A stretch of 64,000 nt of DNA from CBDESM01 sp965205165 (lineage in GTDB: Bacteria; Chloroflexota; Dehalococcoidia; Bin125): contig OZ242037.1 in NCBI GenBank assembly GCA_965205165.1, forward strand, positions 1,860,001 to 1,924,000. The letters run 5' to 3'. Position numbers and translations under genes: made by a program. The notes below the pieces were generated by a model. It saw only the letters and a list, made by a program, of their open reading frames with translations. It was not told where the DNA came from and ran no database searches. Each line of letters opens with the position of its first letter. The first letter of the stretch is position 1. Positions 1-8,215 of this stretch are shown piece after piece.

Positions 1-738
1 GTCTTCTGCGTGCCCTACCGCAACCCGGCGGCGCTGGCGAAGACGCTGACCACGCTGGATCACATTTCGGACGGCCGGATCGAGCCCGGGCTCGGGGCCG
101 GCTGGCACGAGATGGAGTTCCGCGGCTACGGCTACGGATTCCCGGCGCTGCGCGACCGGTTCGTGATGCTCGAAGAGGGCACGCAGATCATCAAGTCGAT
201 GCTGAGCCAGGAGCGGACGGATTTCGAGGGCGTCCACTACAGCGCCGTCGGCGCGACCTGCCAGCCGCCGCCGGTGCAGGATCACGTGCCGCTCTGGATC
301 GGCGGGCGCGGCGAGAAGAAGACGCTGCGCATGGCCGCGCAGTACGCGGACGGCTGGAACGTGCCATACATCGGGGTCGAGGAGTTCGCCCGGCTCGGCG
401 GCGTGCTCGACGACCATTGCGGCAGATTGGGGCGCGACCCCGGCACCATCCAGCGCACGGTGAACCTCCAGTTCGCGCTGCGGGCGACGGCGGAGGACGC
501 GGCGGAAGCGGAGGCGAACCTGCGCGAGCAATGGGGCGAACAGGCCGCCCGCGTCGCCGAGGGTTCGCTGCTCGGCACGCCCGAGGACGCCTTCGAGCGC
601 GTATCGCAGTACGTCGATGCCGGAGCGGACGGGGTCAACGTCGCCTTGCGCGCGCCGTGGGACGAGGCGGCGCTGGAGGCCTACGTGACCGAGGTCGTGC
701 CCGCGCTGCGCGGCAAGTACGGCGCCTGGTCGGCGTGA
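1..738 (+). CDS. LLM-class F420-dependent oxidoreductase, 5' truncated
   Basis: The reading frame is open from the first base and its start lies before the window, so only the C-terminal 245 or so residues are present. The segment begins at a conserved Tyr-Arg-Asn-Pro stretch, followed by the substrate/cofactor loop GLGAGWHEMEF and, later, PLWIGGRGEKKTL. Both are characteristic of the luciferase-like TIM-barrel family that uses F420 (or FMN). Members catalyse hydride transfer to small organic substrates; this one's substrate cannot be read from the sequence. It is followed after 40 bases by the PAC2 gene, which seems to have its own promoter. Family membership is firm; cofactor choice is inferred from the family. 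Confidence 0.85.
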   Translation, partial: VFCVPYRNPAALAKTLTTLDHISDGRIEPGLGAGWHEMEFRGYGYGFPALRDRFVMLEEGTQIIKSMLSQERTDFEGVHYSAVGATCQPPPVQDHVPLWIGGRGEKKTLRMAAQYADGWNVPYIGVEEFARLGGVLDDHCGRLGRDPGTIQRTVNLQFALRATAEDAAEAEANLREQWGEQAARVAEGSLLGTPEDAFERVSQYVDAGADGVNVALRAPWDEAALEAYVTEVVPALRGKYGAWSA

Positions 739-766
739 GCGGGAGGCGGCACGGGCGCGGCAGCGC

Positions 767-772
767 TAGCCT
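767..772 (+). promoter_or_regulatory. -10 hexamer of a leaderless promoter (PAC2 gene)
   Basis: TAGCCT lies 6 nt before the ATG at 779. Transcription starting about 7 nt downstream would begin at the start codon itself, giving a leaderless mRNA. No Shine-Dalgarno sequence fits between. No good -35 is visible. Confidence 0.45.
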
Positions 773-778
773 GACCGC

Positions 779-1660
779 ATGAGCGCGCTACGAATCGGCG
801 ATTTGCCCGACTTGCAGGACCCCGTCCTGGCGATCGCGTTCTTCGGTTGGAACGATGCGGCCGAGGCGGCGACGGACGCGCTGCGCTATCTCCGCTCGCT
901 GGCGGGCGCTTCCGCGTTCGCCACGATCGACCCTGATTCCTTCTTCGTGTTCACCGAGCATCGGCCGAAGGTGAAGTGGATCGACGGCGACGAACCGCAC
1001 CGCGAGGTGGTCTGGCCGGTCACGGACTTCACGGCGCTGCGGCTGGAGGCGACGGAGGAGCGGGGACGGCGCGACTTCATCCTCGGCCTCGGGCACGAGC
1101 CGGACCTGCGCTGGCGCAAGTACTGCCGCCACGTGCTCCGCGTGGCCGAGGCAACCGGCGCGCGCGAGGTGGTCACGCTGGGGGCGCTGCTGGCGGACGT
1201 CGCGCACACGCGGCCGACGAGGGTCACGGCGGGGTCGTCGGACCCGCAGCGCAGCCGCGAGCTGGGGCTGGAAGCCTCGCGCTACGAAGGGCCGACGGGG
1301 ATCGTGGGCTCGCTCGGCAGCGCCTGCCGCGAGGCGGATGTCCCCCAGCTCGGGCTCTGGGCTTCGGTGCCGCACTACGTGACCAGCCGCCACAACCCGG
1401 GCGCGACCAAGGCGATCCTCGATCAGCTCGACCGCATCTACGACCTGCGGCTCGATCTCTCGCACTTGGACACGGCGATGCAGCGCTACCGCTCGCAGAT
1501 CGACGCGGCGCTGGAGGACAAGCCCGACGTGCGCGACTACGTGCGCAACCTGGAGGAGCAGGCCGACGCGGAGATGGTGCGGCAGGGCGCGGGCGAGCCG
1601 CCGCTGGAGAGCGCGAGCGTGCTCGAGGAGATCGACCGCCTGCTCAAGGGCGGCGACTGA
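779..1660 (+). CDS. PAC2 family protein
   Basis: This 293-residue protein matches the PAC2 (proteasome assembly chaperone 2-like) family found in Actinobacteria, Chloroflexi and archaea. Signs are the N-terminal stretch about the lengths and domains of 'things to be done' (FFGWNDAAEAAT, residues 20-31), the central VVTLGALLADVAHTRP, and the PHYVTSRHNPGAT loop near residue 200, followed by a helical C-terminus. The bacterial members have no settled biochemical role; one hypothesis is an ATP-grasp-like or chaperone function. The stop overlaps the next ATG (ATGA at 1657-1660), so it is translationally coupled to the metallo-hydrolase. The start at 779 is supported by a -10 hexamer 6 nt upstream. 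Confidence 0.85.
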   Translation: MSALRIGDLPDLQDPVLAIAFFGWNDAAEAATDALRYLRSLAGASAFATIDPDSFFVFTEHRPKVKWIDGDEPHREVVWPVTDFTALRLEATEERGRRDFILGLGHEPDLRWRKYCRHVLRVAEATGAREVVTLGALLADVAHTRPTRVTAGSSDPQRSRELGLEASRYEGPTGIVGSLGSACREADVPQLGLWASVPHYVTSRHNPGATKAILDQLDRIYDLRLDLSHLDTAMQRYRSQIDAALEDKPDVRDYVRNLEEQADAEMVRQGAGEPPLESASVLEEIDRLLKGGD

Positions 1661-2406
1661 TGGCGGAGCGGCAAGCCCCGGAGGAGCAGGGCGCAGCGGA
1701 GCCGTTCGTCAACGAGATCGAGGTGCGCGGGCTGGTCGTGGGCGCGTTCCAGGAAAACTGCTGGGTGATCGGCAACCGCCGCACGGGCGAGGCGATCTGC
1801 ATCGACCCGGGCGATCAGGCGGACGACGTCCTGCACCTCGCCAAGGACATGGGCGTCGAAATCAAGCTGATCGCCTGCTCGCACGCGCACGTCGACCACG
1901 TGCTCGGCGTGCCCGGCATCGTCAACGAAACGGGGGCGAAGTTCCTGCTGCACGAGGACGACCTGGGCATCCTGCAGGGCGCGGCGGAGAGCGCGGCGCG
2001 GTTCGGCATGCAGGCGGAGCAGCCGCCGGACCCGGACCACTACGTCGGGGAAGGCGACCGAATCGAGGTGGAGGGGCTGGCGCTGCTCGCGATCCACACG
2101 CCGGGTCACACGCCCGGCAGCGTCTCGTTCTACGGGGCGGACATGCTCTTCAGCGGCGACACGCTGTTCCGCCAGAGCATCGGCCGCACCGACCTGCCCG
2201 GCGGCGACTACGAGCAGGAGATGAGCAGCATCGTCGACAAGCTGCTGCAGCTGCCTGACGAGACGATCGTCCTGCCGGGCCACATGCAGCAGACCACGCT
2301 CGCGCAGGAGCGTGCGCACAACCCGTTCATCCAGGAAACCTTCCGCCGCCGCGGCCTGCAGCCGGGCGAGCGGCAGACCCCGTCCGGCCTCATCATTCCG
2401 AACTGA
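1660..2406 (+). CDS. Metallo-beta-lactamase-fold hydrolase (glyoxalase II-like)
   Basis: The 248-residue product carries the zinc-binding motif HAHVDH at residues 75-80. A second histidine lies in HTPGHTPGS, an aspartate in FSGDTLF, and a final histidine in LPGHM, so all ligands of a dinuclear MBL hydrolase are present. The FSGDTLF-x-IGRTD arrangement is typical of glyoxalase II/YcbL-type hydrolases acting on thioesters such as S-lactoylglutathione or a bacterial thiol equivalent. It starts in the ATGA overlap with the PAC2 gene. The longer frame upstream of 1660 is antisense or out-of-frame shadow. The exact substrate is not predictable. Confidence 0.88.
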   Translation: MAERQAPEEQGAAEPFVNEIEVRGLVVGAFQENCWVIGNRRTGEAICIDPGDQADDVLHLAKDMGVEIKLIACSHAHVDHVLGVPGIVNETGAKFLLHEDDLGILQGAAESAARFGMQAEQPPDPDHYVGEGDRIEVEGLALLAIHTPGHTPGSVSFYGADMLFSGDTLFRQSIGRTDLPGGDYEQEMSSIVDKLLQLPDETIVLPGHMQQTTLAQERAHNPFIQETFRRRGLQPGERQTPSGLIIPN

Positions 2407-2414
2407 GCAGCGCC

Positions 2415-2879
2415 ATGACCGACCGAACCGCCGTCCTGCGCGAACTTGAAGAATCGCACGCGGAGCTGATGCGCCGCATCGACCGGATCGACGCCGCGCA
2501 CGGCGAATGGGCCGGCGCGGTGGGCGACTGGTCCGTGGTCAACGTCCTCCAGCACATGAGCGGCTGGCTGCACGAGATGTCGGACGGCATCGACCGCATG
2601 TCGCGGGGCCTGCGGCCCACGCCGGAGGGCGCGAATTACGCCGACGCCGACCTCTGGAACGCCGGCGCGGTCGAGCGGGCCGGCGAGCAGTCATGGGACG
2701 AGGCGCGGTCGGCGTTCGACGCGGCCTACGAGCGGTTCCACGGCACCGTCGCGGGCTTCGATGCGGGTCGGTTCGGCGAAGGCAAGACGGTGAACCGGAT
2801 GATCGACGGCGCGGCCACCAGCCACTTCAAGGAGCACGTCGAAGACCTTGACGCCTACCTGTCGGGCGACCACGAGTAG
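2415..2879 (+). CDS. ClbS/DfsB-like DinB superfamily four-helix protein
   Basis: This 154-residue protein has the DinB/ClbS pattern: a helix with NVLQHMSGWLHEM (His47 and His53), and a C-terminal helix with HFKEHVEDLDAY. The histidines are probable metal ligands. DinB superfamily proteins include thiol-dependent metalloenzymes, and ClbS hydrolyses the colibactin warhead. Specific function here is unknown. It follows the MBL gene by 8 nt, suggesting one transcript. Its last 24 codons are duplicated just downstream (2917-3006), a relic of a second tandem copy. Confidence 0.75.
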   Translation: MTDRTAVLRELEESHAELMRRIDRIDAAHGEWAGAVGDWSVVNVLQHMSGWLHEMSDGIDRMSRGLRPTPEGANYADADLWNAGAVERAGEQSWDEARSAFDAAYERFHGTVAGFDAGRFGEGKTVNRMIDGAATSHFKEHVEDLDAYLSGDHE

Positions 2880-2893
2880 AACGGAAGCGGCCC

Positions 2894-3490
2894 ATGAGCG
2901 ACGACGAGAGCCTGAAGACACGGCCACCGGCCACTTCAAAGAGCATGGCGAAGGCCTCGACGCCCGCCTCTCCGGCGACCACGAGCAGAACGGAATCCGC
3001 CCATGAGCAACGGCAAGAGAACGACGACGAGAGCCTGATCACGCCGGCGATGGAGGCCGCCATCGGCACGGAGGGGGAAGCCGTCACGGCGACCCTCGAA
3101 GCCGGGGCGCTGCAGCAGGTGATGGAGGCGCTGGAAGAGGACGACCAGGAGCTGCTCGACGCGGTCGCATCGGGCGACCGCTCGGCGCCGATGCCGACCT
3201 ACGCACTGCTCACGATGTCGCGCCGGCAGGAGCAGATGTCGGTGCCCGACGCGCCCTCGCGGGCGCTGATGGCGTCGGAAGCCTGGACGGTCTCGAAGCC
3301 GATCCACCTCGGCGACGAGCTGCGCATCCAGCCGCGGATCGCGGAAATCCAGGAGCGGATCGGCGGGCGCGTCGGCCACTCGCTCTTCGTCCACCACGAG
3401 TGGGTCTACTCGAATGCGGCGACCGGCGAGGAGCTCGCCCGCGTGCGCCGCACGATCGCCCACTTCAAGGAACAGCACACGGGGGAATGA
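2894..3490 (+). CDS. MaoC/FAS1-like dehydratase, N-terminal hotdog subunit
   Basis: From about residue 50 the 198-residue product resembles the FAS1-like (MaoC N-terminal) hotdog domain of acyl hydratases, with PTYALLTMSRRQEQ, a SEAWTVSKPIHLGDEL block and a SLFVHHEWVYSN strand. With the following gene it forms a two-subunit hydratase of the HadA/HadB type. The first 45 or so codons are odd: low in complexity and reading a decayed ClbS gene end in another frame. DDESL occurs twice, at 2900 and 3023, 123 nt apart, so the frame is kept. The true start may be the in-frame ATG at 3050. The function is reasonably sure; the start is not. Confidence 0.7.
   Translation: MSDDESLKTRPPATSKSMAKASTPASPATTSRTESAHEQRQENDDESLITPAMEAAIGTEGEAVTATLEAGALQQVMEALEEDDQELLDAVASGDRSAPMPTYALLTMSRRQEQMSVPDAPSRALMASEAWTVSKPIHLGDELRIQPRIAEIQERIGGRVGHSLFVHHEWVYSNAATGEELARVRRTIAHFKEQHTGE
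2917..3006 (+). pseudogene. Relic of a second ClbS/DinB gene (C-terminal end only)
   Basis: In the frame starting at 2917 the DNA reads a diverged copy of the ClbS C-terminus: HFKEHGEGLDARLSGDHE against HFKEHVEDLDAYLSGDHE in the intact gene at 2821-2876. Many differences are at third codon positions, as expected if both copies were once under selection. The frame ends with CCATGA, the same arrangement as after the intact gene. The rest of the second copy is missing. This DNA is now read in a different frame as the N-terminus of the dehydratase. Confidence 0.7.
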
Positions 3491-3921
3491 CCATGCCGCT
3501 GGGCTACGACGACATCGAGGAGGGGACGGAGCTGCCCGCCGGCAAGCGCACGCCGACGACGGAGCAGGTGGTCGCGTTCATCGGCTCGCAGGGCGGCGCG
3601 ATGCGCGCCGGCGGCACGCAGTTCACCGACGCCGAGTTCGCCAAGAGCATGGGCCTGCCCGGGCCGATCATCCCGGGCAACATGAAGCACGGCTTCCTCG
3701 ACCAGTACCTGCGCGGGCTGTTCCGCGGCGAAGGGTCCATCACCCGCCTGCAAATGGCGATGCGCCGGCCCGATCTGCACAACATCGAGATGACGCTGGG
3801 CGGGACCGTGACCAAGAAGGAAGAAACGGACGGCAAGCGCTCGGCGGAACTGGAGCTGTTCATCGACAACCCGCAGGGCGAACGCTCGGTGCGCGGTGCG
3901 GCCACGGTCGTCTTCGACTGA
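3487..3921 (+). CDS. MaoC-like dehydratase, C-terminal hotdog subunit
   Basis: This 144-residue protein is a single hotdog domain. It starts in the ATGA overlap with the upstream dehydratase (ATG at 3487; a second in-frame ATG at 3493 is possible). It has TQFTDAEFAKSMGLPGPI followed by PGNMKHGFLDQYL, the region that in MaoC hydratases carries the catalytic Asp/His helix, though the classic D-x4-H is not clear. The tight coupling and complementary domains support a heterodimeric (3R)-hydroxyacyl-CoA/ACP dehydratase or a related enol-CoA hydratase. The substrate is unknown. Confidence 0.7.
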   Translation: MTMPLGYDDIEEGTELPAGKRTPTTEQVVAFIGSQGGAMRAGGTQFTDAEFAKSMGLPGPIIPGNMKHGFLDQYLRGLFRGEGSITRLQMAMRRPDLHNIEMTLGGTVTKKEETDGKRSAELELFIDNPQGERSVRGAATVVFD

Positions 3922-3951
3922 TCCGCGGTGATCCGCCCTGGCGGCGCTCCC

Positions 3952-3957
3952 TATACT
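3952..3957 (+). promoter_or_regulatory. -10 hexamer upstream of the SnoaL-like gene
   Basis: TATACT is a near-consensus -10 hexamer. Here the leader is about 26 nt and contains GGGAG before the ATG at 3990, so this is a leadered transcript, unlike many genes nearby. The -35 region is poor. Confidence 0.4.
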
Positions 3958-3989
3958 CGGCGCGAACCGCGCAAGACAGGGAGACCGCC

Positions 3990-4382
3990 ATGCTCGACGC
4001 AGCCGACCGGCTCGAGATTCTCGAACTCGCCGCCCGCTACAACCACGCCATCGACTTCGGCGACGGCGCGGCTTGGGCCGACACCTTCACCGAAGACGGC
4101 GTGTTCACGGGCGGCGGCCCCGGCCCGGTCCAAGGCCGCGAAGCGCTCGCCGCGTTCGTGGGCGGCTTCGCGCAGAACATGGCGGGGGCGCGGCACTGGA
4201 CCAACAACCACGTGATCGACGGGGACGGCGGCAACGCCACCCACACCTGCTACCTGAACCTGATCCAGTCCAACGACGGCGCGAAGAGCGTCGTCACCGC
4301 CCGCTACCAGGACGAGCTGGTCAAGGTCGACGGGGCTTGGAAGTTCGCCGCCCGCACCGTCGTGCCCGACGCGGCGGGCTGA
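3990..4382 (+). CDS. SnoaL-like/NTF2-fold domain protein
   Basis: The 130-residue product is a single NTF2-like domain. It has the N-terminal helix motif LELAARYNHAIDFGD, the WADTFTEDGVF strand and a C-terminal WKFAARTVV strand, as in SnoaL_4-type proteins. Such cone-shaped folds serve as small isomerases, hydratases or binding modules, and no specific reaction can be assigned. The start at 3990 is preceded by GGGAG at a suitable distance. It ends the plus-strand run; a hairpin follows before the convergent LysM gene. Confidence 0.75.
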   Translation: MLDAADRLEILELAARYNHAIDFGDGAAWADTFTEDGVFTGGGPGPVQGREALAAFVGGFAQNMAGARHWTNNHVIDGDGGNATHTCYLNLIQSNDGAKSVVTARYQDELVKVDGAWKFAARTVVPDAAG

Positions 4383-4410
4383 TCCGAATCCGACCCCGGC
4401 ACTGAATGCG

Positions 4411-4445
4411 GAACGGGGCGCTCCCCGCGAGGGAACGCCCCGTTC
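4411..4445. terminator. Strong hairpin between convergent genes
   Basis: GAACGGGGCG (4411-4420) is a perfect inverted repeat of CGCCCCGTTC (4436-4445). The inner bases TCCC and GGGA extend the stem. There is no T-tract on either side. It lies between the convergent stops at 4382 and 4474 and could act in both directions. Confidence 0.6.
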
Positions 4446-4473
4446 AGGCGCGCGCTGGATTGCGGCCCCGCCG

Positions 4474-5742
4474 CTATTCCAGCAGCAGGTCGTCTTCGTT
4501 CCCGCCCGCGGGCTCGTCCTCCTCGAGCAGCAGCTCGTCATCGGCGGCCGCGGGCGCTGCCGGCTCGTCCTCCTCGAACATCAGCTCGTCGTCGCTGGCC
4601 GCGGCGGCCGCGGGCTCTGCAGTCGTCGTCGCCTCGGACTCGGGCGCGAGCAGCAGGTTGCTGGTCGCGGTCGTCTCCTCGGCGGGGGCGGCGGCCGCCG
4701 GCGCGGTGACGGCGGGAGCGGTGCCATCGGTCGCCGAAACGGCGGCCGCGGGTTCCGGATCGGGCGCGATCCATTCGGGCACCGAAACCGAGGCGACCGT
4801 CGCGGCGTAGCCCACCGGCACCGTCAGGACGTCGCCGGGGTAGAGCTGGTGCGGGTTGGTGATCCCGCTCAGCACCATGATCGCCTCGATGGTCGTGCCG
4901 TACTCGGCGGCGATCCCGTTGAGGGTGTTGCCGTATGCGACCTCGACCTGCGTGATGTTCGGCCACTGCGACAGCGGCGTGCCCGGCTCGGCGGCCGCGC
5001 TCGTCTCGGCGCTTGGCGTGCGCCAGGCCACCGTCGAACCGCTGTCCGCCGCGGCGTCATTGCTCAGGTTGGCGACGAAGCCGATCGGAATGGTCAGCCG
5101 TTGGCCGATCTCCAAGTCCTGCGGCCGCACGCCGTTGAGCATCTGGATCGCCTCGACGGTCGTGCTGTACTGCTCGGCGAAGGCCCACAGGGTGTCGCCC
5201 TCGTTGACCTCGACGACGGTCGTGTCGGGCCAGGCGGCGAGCTGCTCGGCCGGCGTCAGCGGCGCGGGGGTCTCGACCGGCGAAGCCGCGGCGTCGGACT
5301 CGGCCGTGGTGGCGGCCGCCGTCGTCGAGGCGTTCGCGGTCGAGGTGTCAGTCTCGGTTGCGGCCGCCGCGGCCGCCGCCGGCTGCTCCGACTCGGCCCG
5401 CACCGCGGTCGGGCGGTCCGGGTCGGGCAGCGTCACGCTGGGCGTGGTCGCCGTCGCCGCCGCGGTCACGACCGGGGCGGCGGGCTCGACGGCCGGGGTC
5501 GTTGAACCGCCGGCGAAGATCGCCACCAGCGCGGCGGCGAGCCCGGCCGGGATGATCACGGCCGCGCCGATGATCAGCCAGGCGCGCCGCTTCTTCGACC
5601 GCGCCGCGCCGTCGTCCAACGTCGAGTCGACGAAGGCGGGAGGCGGCGGGGGCTGTTCCGCGGAAGGTTCCATGTTCGGCACCTCGAACGCGCCGGACGT
5701 GCTCGTCGTCGGCAGACGCTGAGCGTCAGCTTGATGAGACAT
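4474..5742 (-). CDS. Membrane-anchored protein with two LysM domains
   Basis: The 422-residue protein starts at the ATG at 5742, which begins MSHQADAQ; the frame extends 12 codons further without support. A polar Pro-rich N-terminus precedes KKRR and one hydrophobic segment (about residues 60-82), consistent with an inner-membrane anchor. Two LysM peptidoglycan-binding domains follow: one from VVEVNEGDTLWAFAEQYS to RLTIPIG, the other from QVEVAYGNTLNGIAAEYG to VLTVPVG. Long Ala/Thr/Glu-rich linkers separate them, and the C-terminus is an acidic repeat (DDELMFEEDEP, then DDELLLEEDEP). It probably tethers the membrane to the cell wall and is divergent from the LysM-M23 peptidase gene. Confidence 0.8.
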   Translation of the reverse strand: MSHQADAQRLPTTSTSGAFEVPNMEPSAEQPPPPPAFVDSTLDDGAARSKKRRAWLIIGAAVIIPAGLAAALVAIFAGGSTTPAVEPAAPVVTAAATATTPSVTLPDPDRPTAVRAESEQPAAAAAAATETDTSTANASTTAAATTAESDAAASPVETPAPLTPAEQLAAWPDTTVVEVNEGDTLWAFAEQYSTTVEAIQMLNGVRPQDLEIGQRLTIPIGFVANLSNDAAADSGSTVAWRTPSAETSAAAEPGTPLSQWPNITQVEVAYGNTLNGIAAEYGTTIEAIMVLSGITNPHQLYPGDVLTVPVGYAATVASVSVPEWIAPDPEPAAAVSATDGTAPAVTAPAAAAPAEETTATSNLLLAPESEATTTAEPAAAAASDDELMFEEDEPAAPAAADDELLLEEDEPAGGNEDDLLLE

Positions 5743-5972
5743 CGCGGTCTCTCCACCGAAGTCGCCCAAGGCCGCCACGGGGGGCGCGAGCGCGGCGCGT
5801 TGCCGTTATGCAAACGCCCTCCGCTTTTCACTGTAGAGCGTTGCGCCGAATATGCCACTCCCAGTCGGCGGCAGCCGCCGGACCCGGCATCCGCCGCGTT
5901 CCGTCAAGCCGCATCTGGAGATCTCCGCGACCGCCCGCGGATGCCCTTGCTCGCGGTCGCAGTGGATTCGCG

Positions 5973-6002
5973 TTGTGCGATTGCGGGGGGACTGGCTAGA
6001 GT
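5973..6002 (+). promoter_or_regulatory. Possible promoter in the 364 bp divergent gap
   Basis: TTGTGC (5973-5978) and TAGAGT (5997-6002) with an 18 nt spacer could drive the LysM-M23 gene at 6107. I see no gene, repeat or RNA in the rest of the 5743-6106 gap. Confidence 0.25.
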
Positions 6003-6106
6003 GTGGCGCAGGCGGCGGGCGAGACCGCGCGGGCGACATAGGCGGAATCCTCCGCCGACCCGTCCCGCGATCCCTCCCCGATGCGGATTGAGACGCGAAC
6101 CCCGCA

Positions 6107-8203
6107 ATGATCCATCTCCCGCGGTCCGCCGCGCTCCAACTTGGCCGCCTGCTGCTCGTCGCGCTGGCAGCCGCGATCTTCGCCGCGGCCGCAATCGCGA
6201 CAGTCCACGCCGACACCTACACGGTGCAGGACGGCGACACCCTCTCCGGCATCGCCGAACGCCTCGGCCTCGAATACGAAGCGCTGCTCCGCGCCAACGG
6301 CGGCCTCGCCTCGCCCGACGACATCCAGCCCGGACAGGTCATCCAGCTGCCCGCGACGCAGGCCGCCGCGACCGCATCCAGCGGCGCGACCTACACGGTG
6401 CAGGACGGCGACACCCTCTCCGGCATCGCCGAGCGCCACGACACGACCGTCGAGCGGCTGCAGGATCTCAACCCGTCGCTCGACCCGAACCGCCTCGCGA
6501 TCGGGCAGGTCGTCGCCGTGCGCGGCGCCGTCGCCCGCCCGGCCGCCACGGCGCCGGCAGCGACTGCCGAACCGGACGAGTCCGCGCCGGTGCAGGTCTT
6601 CCGCTACACCGTGCAGCCGGGCGACACCGCGACCGGCATCGCTGTCGAGTTCGACACCTCGCTTTCGGCGATCCGCACCCAGAACCCGGGCCTGAACCTC
6701 GACGTCATCAGCGTCGGCGAGACGATCCTCGTGCCGCGCCCGGCGCGCGGAGTCGCTGTGCGGCCGGGCGACACGATGTTCCACATCGGCCTCCGCTTCG
6801 GCATCGATCTGGACTCGATGGTCGAGCTCAACGCGCATCTCGATCCCCAAAACCTCCAGCCGGGCGACGTCGTCTACATCCCCTACGCCGCATCTGCGCC
6901 AGCGACCATCGCTCCCGCGAGGACCGCGGCCGCGCCGACTGCGCCGGCCGTGCCGCGCACCCACGTGGTGGCCGCGCGCGAAACGCTGAGCGGCATCGCC
7001 GCCCGCTACGGCCTCACCCTGCTCCAGCTGCGCTCCCTCAATCCCGGCTTGGACGGGGATCACATCGACATCGGCCAGCAGCTCGACGTCAGCCGGCCGG
7101 CCGCCGCAGCAGCCGCAACTCCCGCGCCGACGCCGCCGCGCACGTACGTCGTCGCGTCCGGCGACGTGCTGGGGCGCATCGCCGCGCGGCACAACCTCAC
7201 CCTCGAACAGCTGCGGGCGCTGAACCCGCAACTGGCCGGCGACTTCATCGATGTCGGCGACCGCCTGATCGTCTCAGCCGGCTCGGCCCCGGCGGCGACG
7301 GCGGCGGCATCGGTGCCGACCCACACCGTCGTCAGCGGCGACACCCTCTACGCCATCGCCGGACGCCACGGCCTGACCGTCGAACAGATCCGCGCGCTCA
7401 ACCCGGGCATCCAAGGCAACGCGCTCTCGATCGGGATGGAAATCCGCCTCGCGCTGGCGGTCAACTCGCAGCCCGAAATCGCCACCGATGCCGTCACCGG
7501 CGGCGTTTCCCGCCGCACCGTGGCCGAAGCCGACCTCGTGCAGTACGTCGCGGCCGAATTGGGAACGCTCCCGCAAACGCTGCTCGACAACAACCCGTCG
7601 CTCCGCCCCGACCAGTGGGTCCAGCGCGGTGCCGAGCTGATCGTTCCGGCGACGCCGGGCAAGCTGATCACCGTCGCGGCCGGCGACACCCTGTACGGCC
7701 TCGCCGAGCGGCACGGCGTCGACGTGGGGGACATCACCCACACCAACGGCGCCCGGCTCGTCGACGAAGTCATCGTGCCCGGCCAGCGGCTGCTGGTGCC
7801 GATCCCGATCCCGGTCTTCCATTGGCCCATCGACGGCGGCGAGGACTCCGACGGCTTCGGCATCTGCCGTACGTGGGACTGCTCGTGGCGGCATCGCGGG
7901 GTCGACGTCGCGGACGATGCGGGCACGGCGATCTACGCCCCGGCGGACGGGATCGTCACCTTCGCCGGCGGCAACCCCGGCACCGGCTTGGGCTACTACG
8001 TGCAGATCCAGCACCAGCACGGCTTCAGCTCGGTGCTCGCGCATCTCTCGCAGTGGAACGTGCGGCTCGGCGAGCAGGTCCGCCGCGGCCAAATCGTGGG
8101 CCTCCTGGGCAACACCGGCAACAGCACCGGCCCGCACCTGCACTTCGAGATCAAGCACTACGACTGGTACGTCGACCCGGAGATCCTGCTGCCGCCCCGC
8201 TGA
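6107..8203 (+). CDS. LysM-repeat M23 family metallopeptidase
   Basis: This 698-residue protein has an N-terminal hydrophobic segment (about residues 11-34, ending HADTYTV), so it is exported or anchored. Nine LysM repeats follow; the eighth is degenerate. The C-terminal M23 (LytM-type) endopeptidase domain keeps its zinc and catalytic residues: HRGVD, a histidine in VLAHLS, and HLHFEI. It should cut peptide cross-links in peptidoglycan and act in cell-wall remodelling or division. The first two LysM repeats share a perfect 44 bp DNA repeat. The number of LysM domains is high for the family. There is a CRTWDCSW cysteine pair just before the first zinc ligand. Confidence 0.9.
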   Translation: MIHLPRSAALQLGRLLLVALAAAIFAAAAIATVHADTYTVQDGDTLSGIAERLGLEYEALLRANGGLASPDDIQPGQVIQLPATQAAATASSGATYTVQDGDTLSGIAERHDTTVERLQDLNPSLDPNRLAIGQVVAVRGAVARPAATAPAATAEPDESAPVQVFRYTVQPGDTATGIAVEFDTSLSAIRTQNPGLNLDVISVGETILVPRPARGVAVRPGDTMFHIGLRFGIDLDSMVELNAHLDPQNLQPGDVVYIPYAASAPATIAPARTAAAPTAPAVPRTHVVAARETLSGIAARYGLTLLQLRSLNPGLDGDHIDIGQQLDVSRPAAAAAATPAPTPPRTYVVASGDVLGRIAARHNLTLEQLRALNPQLAGDFIDVGDRLIVSAGSAPAATAAASVPTHTVVSGDTLYAIAGRHGLTVEQIRALNPGIQGNALSIGMEIRLALAVNSQPEIATDAVTGGVSRRTVAEADLVQYVAAELGTLPQTLLDNNPSLRPDQWVQRGAELIVPATPGKLITVAAGDTLYGLAERHGVDVGDITHTNGARLVDEVIVPGQRLLVPIPIPVFHWPIDGGEDSDGFGICRTWDCSWRHRGVDVADDAGTAIYAPADGIVTFAGGNPGTGLGYYVQIQHQHGFSSVLAHLSQWNVRLGEQVRRGQIVGLLGNTGNSTGPHLHFEIKHYDWYVDPEILLPPR
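6215..6258 (+). repeat. 44 bp perfect direct repeat, copy 1 (LysM 1)
   Basis: This segment encodes the start of the first LysM domain. It is identical at the DNA level to 6389-6432, 174 bp (58 codons) away. Other LysM repeats in the gene match only at the protein level, so this pair is a recent duplication or gene conversion. Confidence 0.85.
6389..6432 (+). repeat. 44 bp perfect direct repeat, copy 2 (LysM 2)
   Basis: Identical to 6215-6258. Being in frame, recombination between the copies would remove or add one whole LysM unit of 58 codons. Confidence 0.85.
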
Positions 8204-8215
8204 GCGACGGCGGCG

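Noticed and set aside
3003..3038. ATG at 3003 as start of the dehydratase
   Set aside because: It is in a different frame and stops after 11 codons; it belongs to the duplicated relic.
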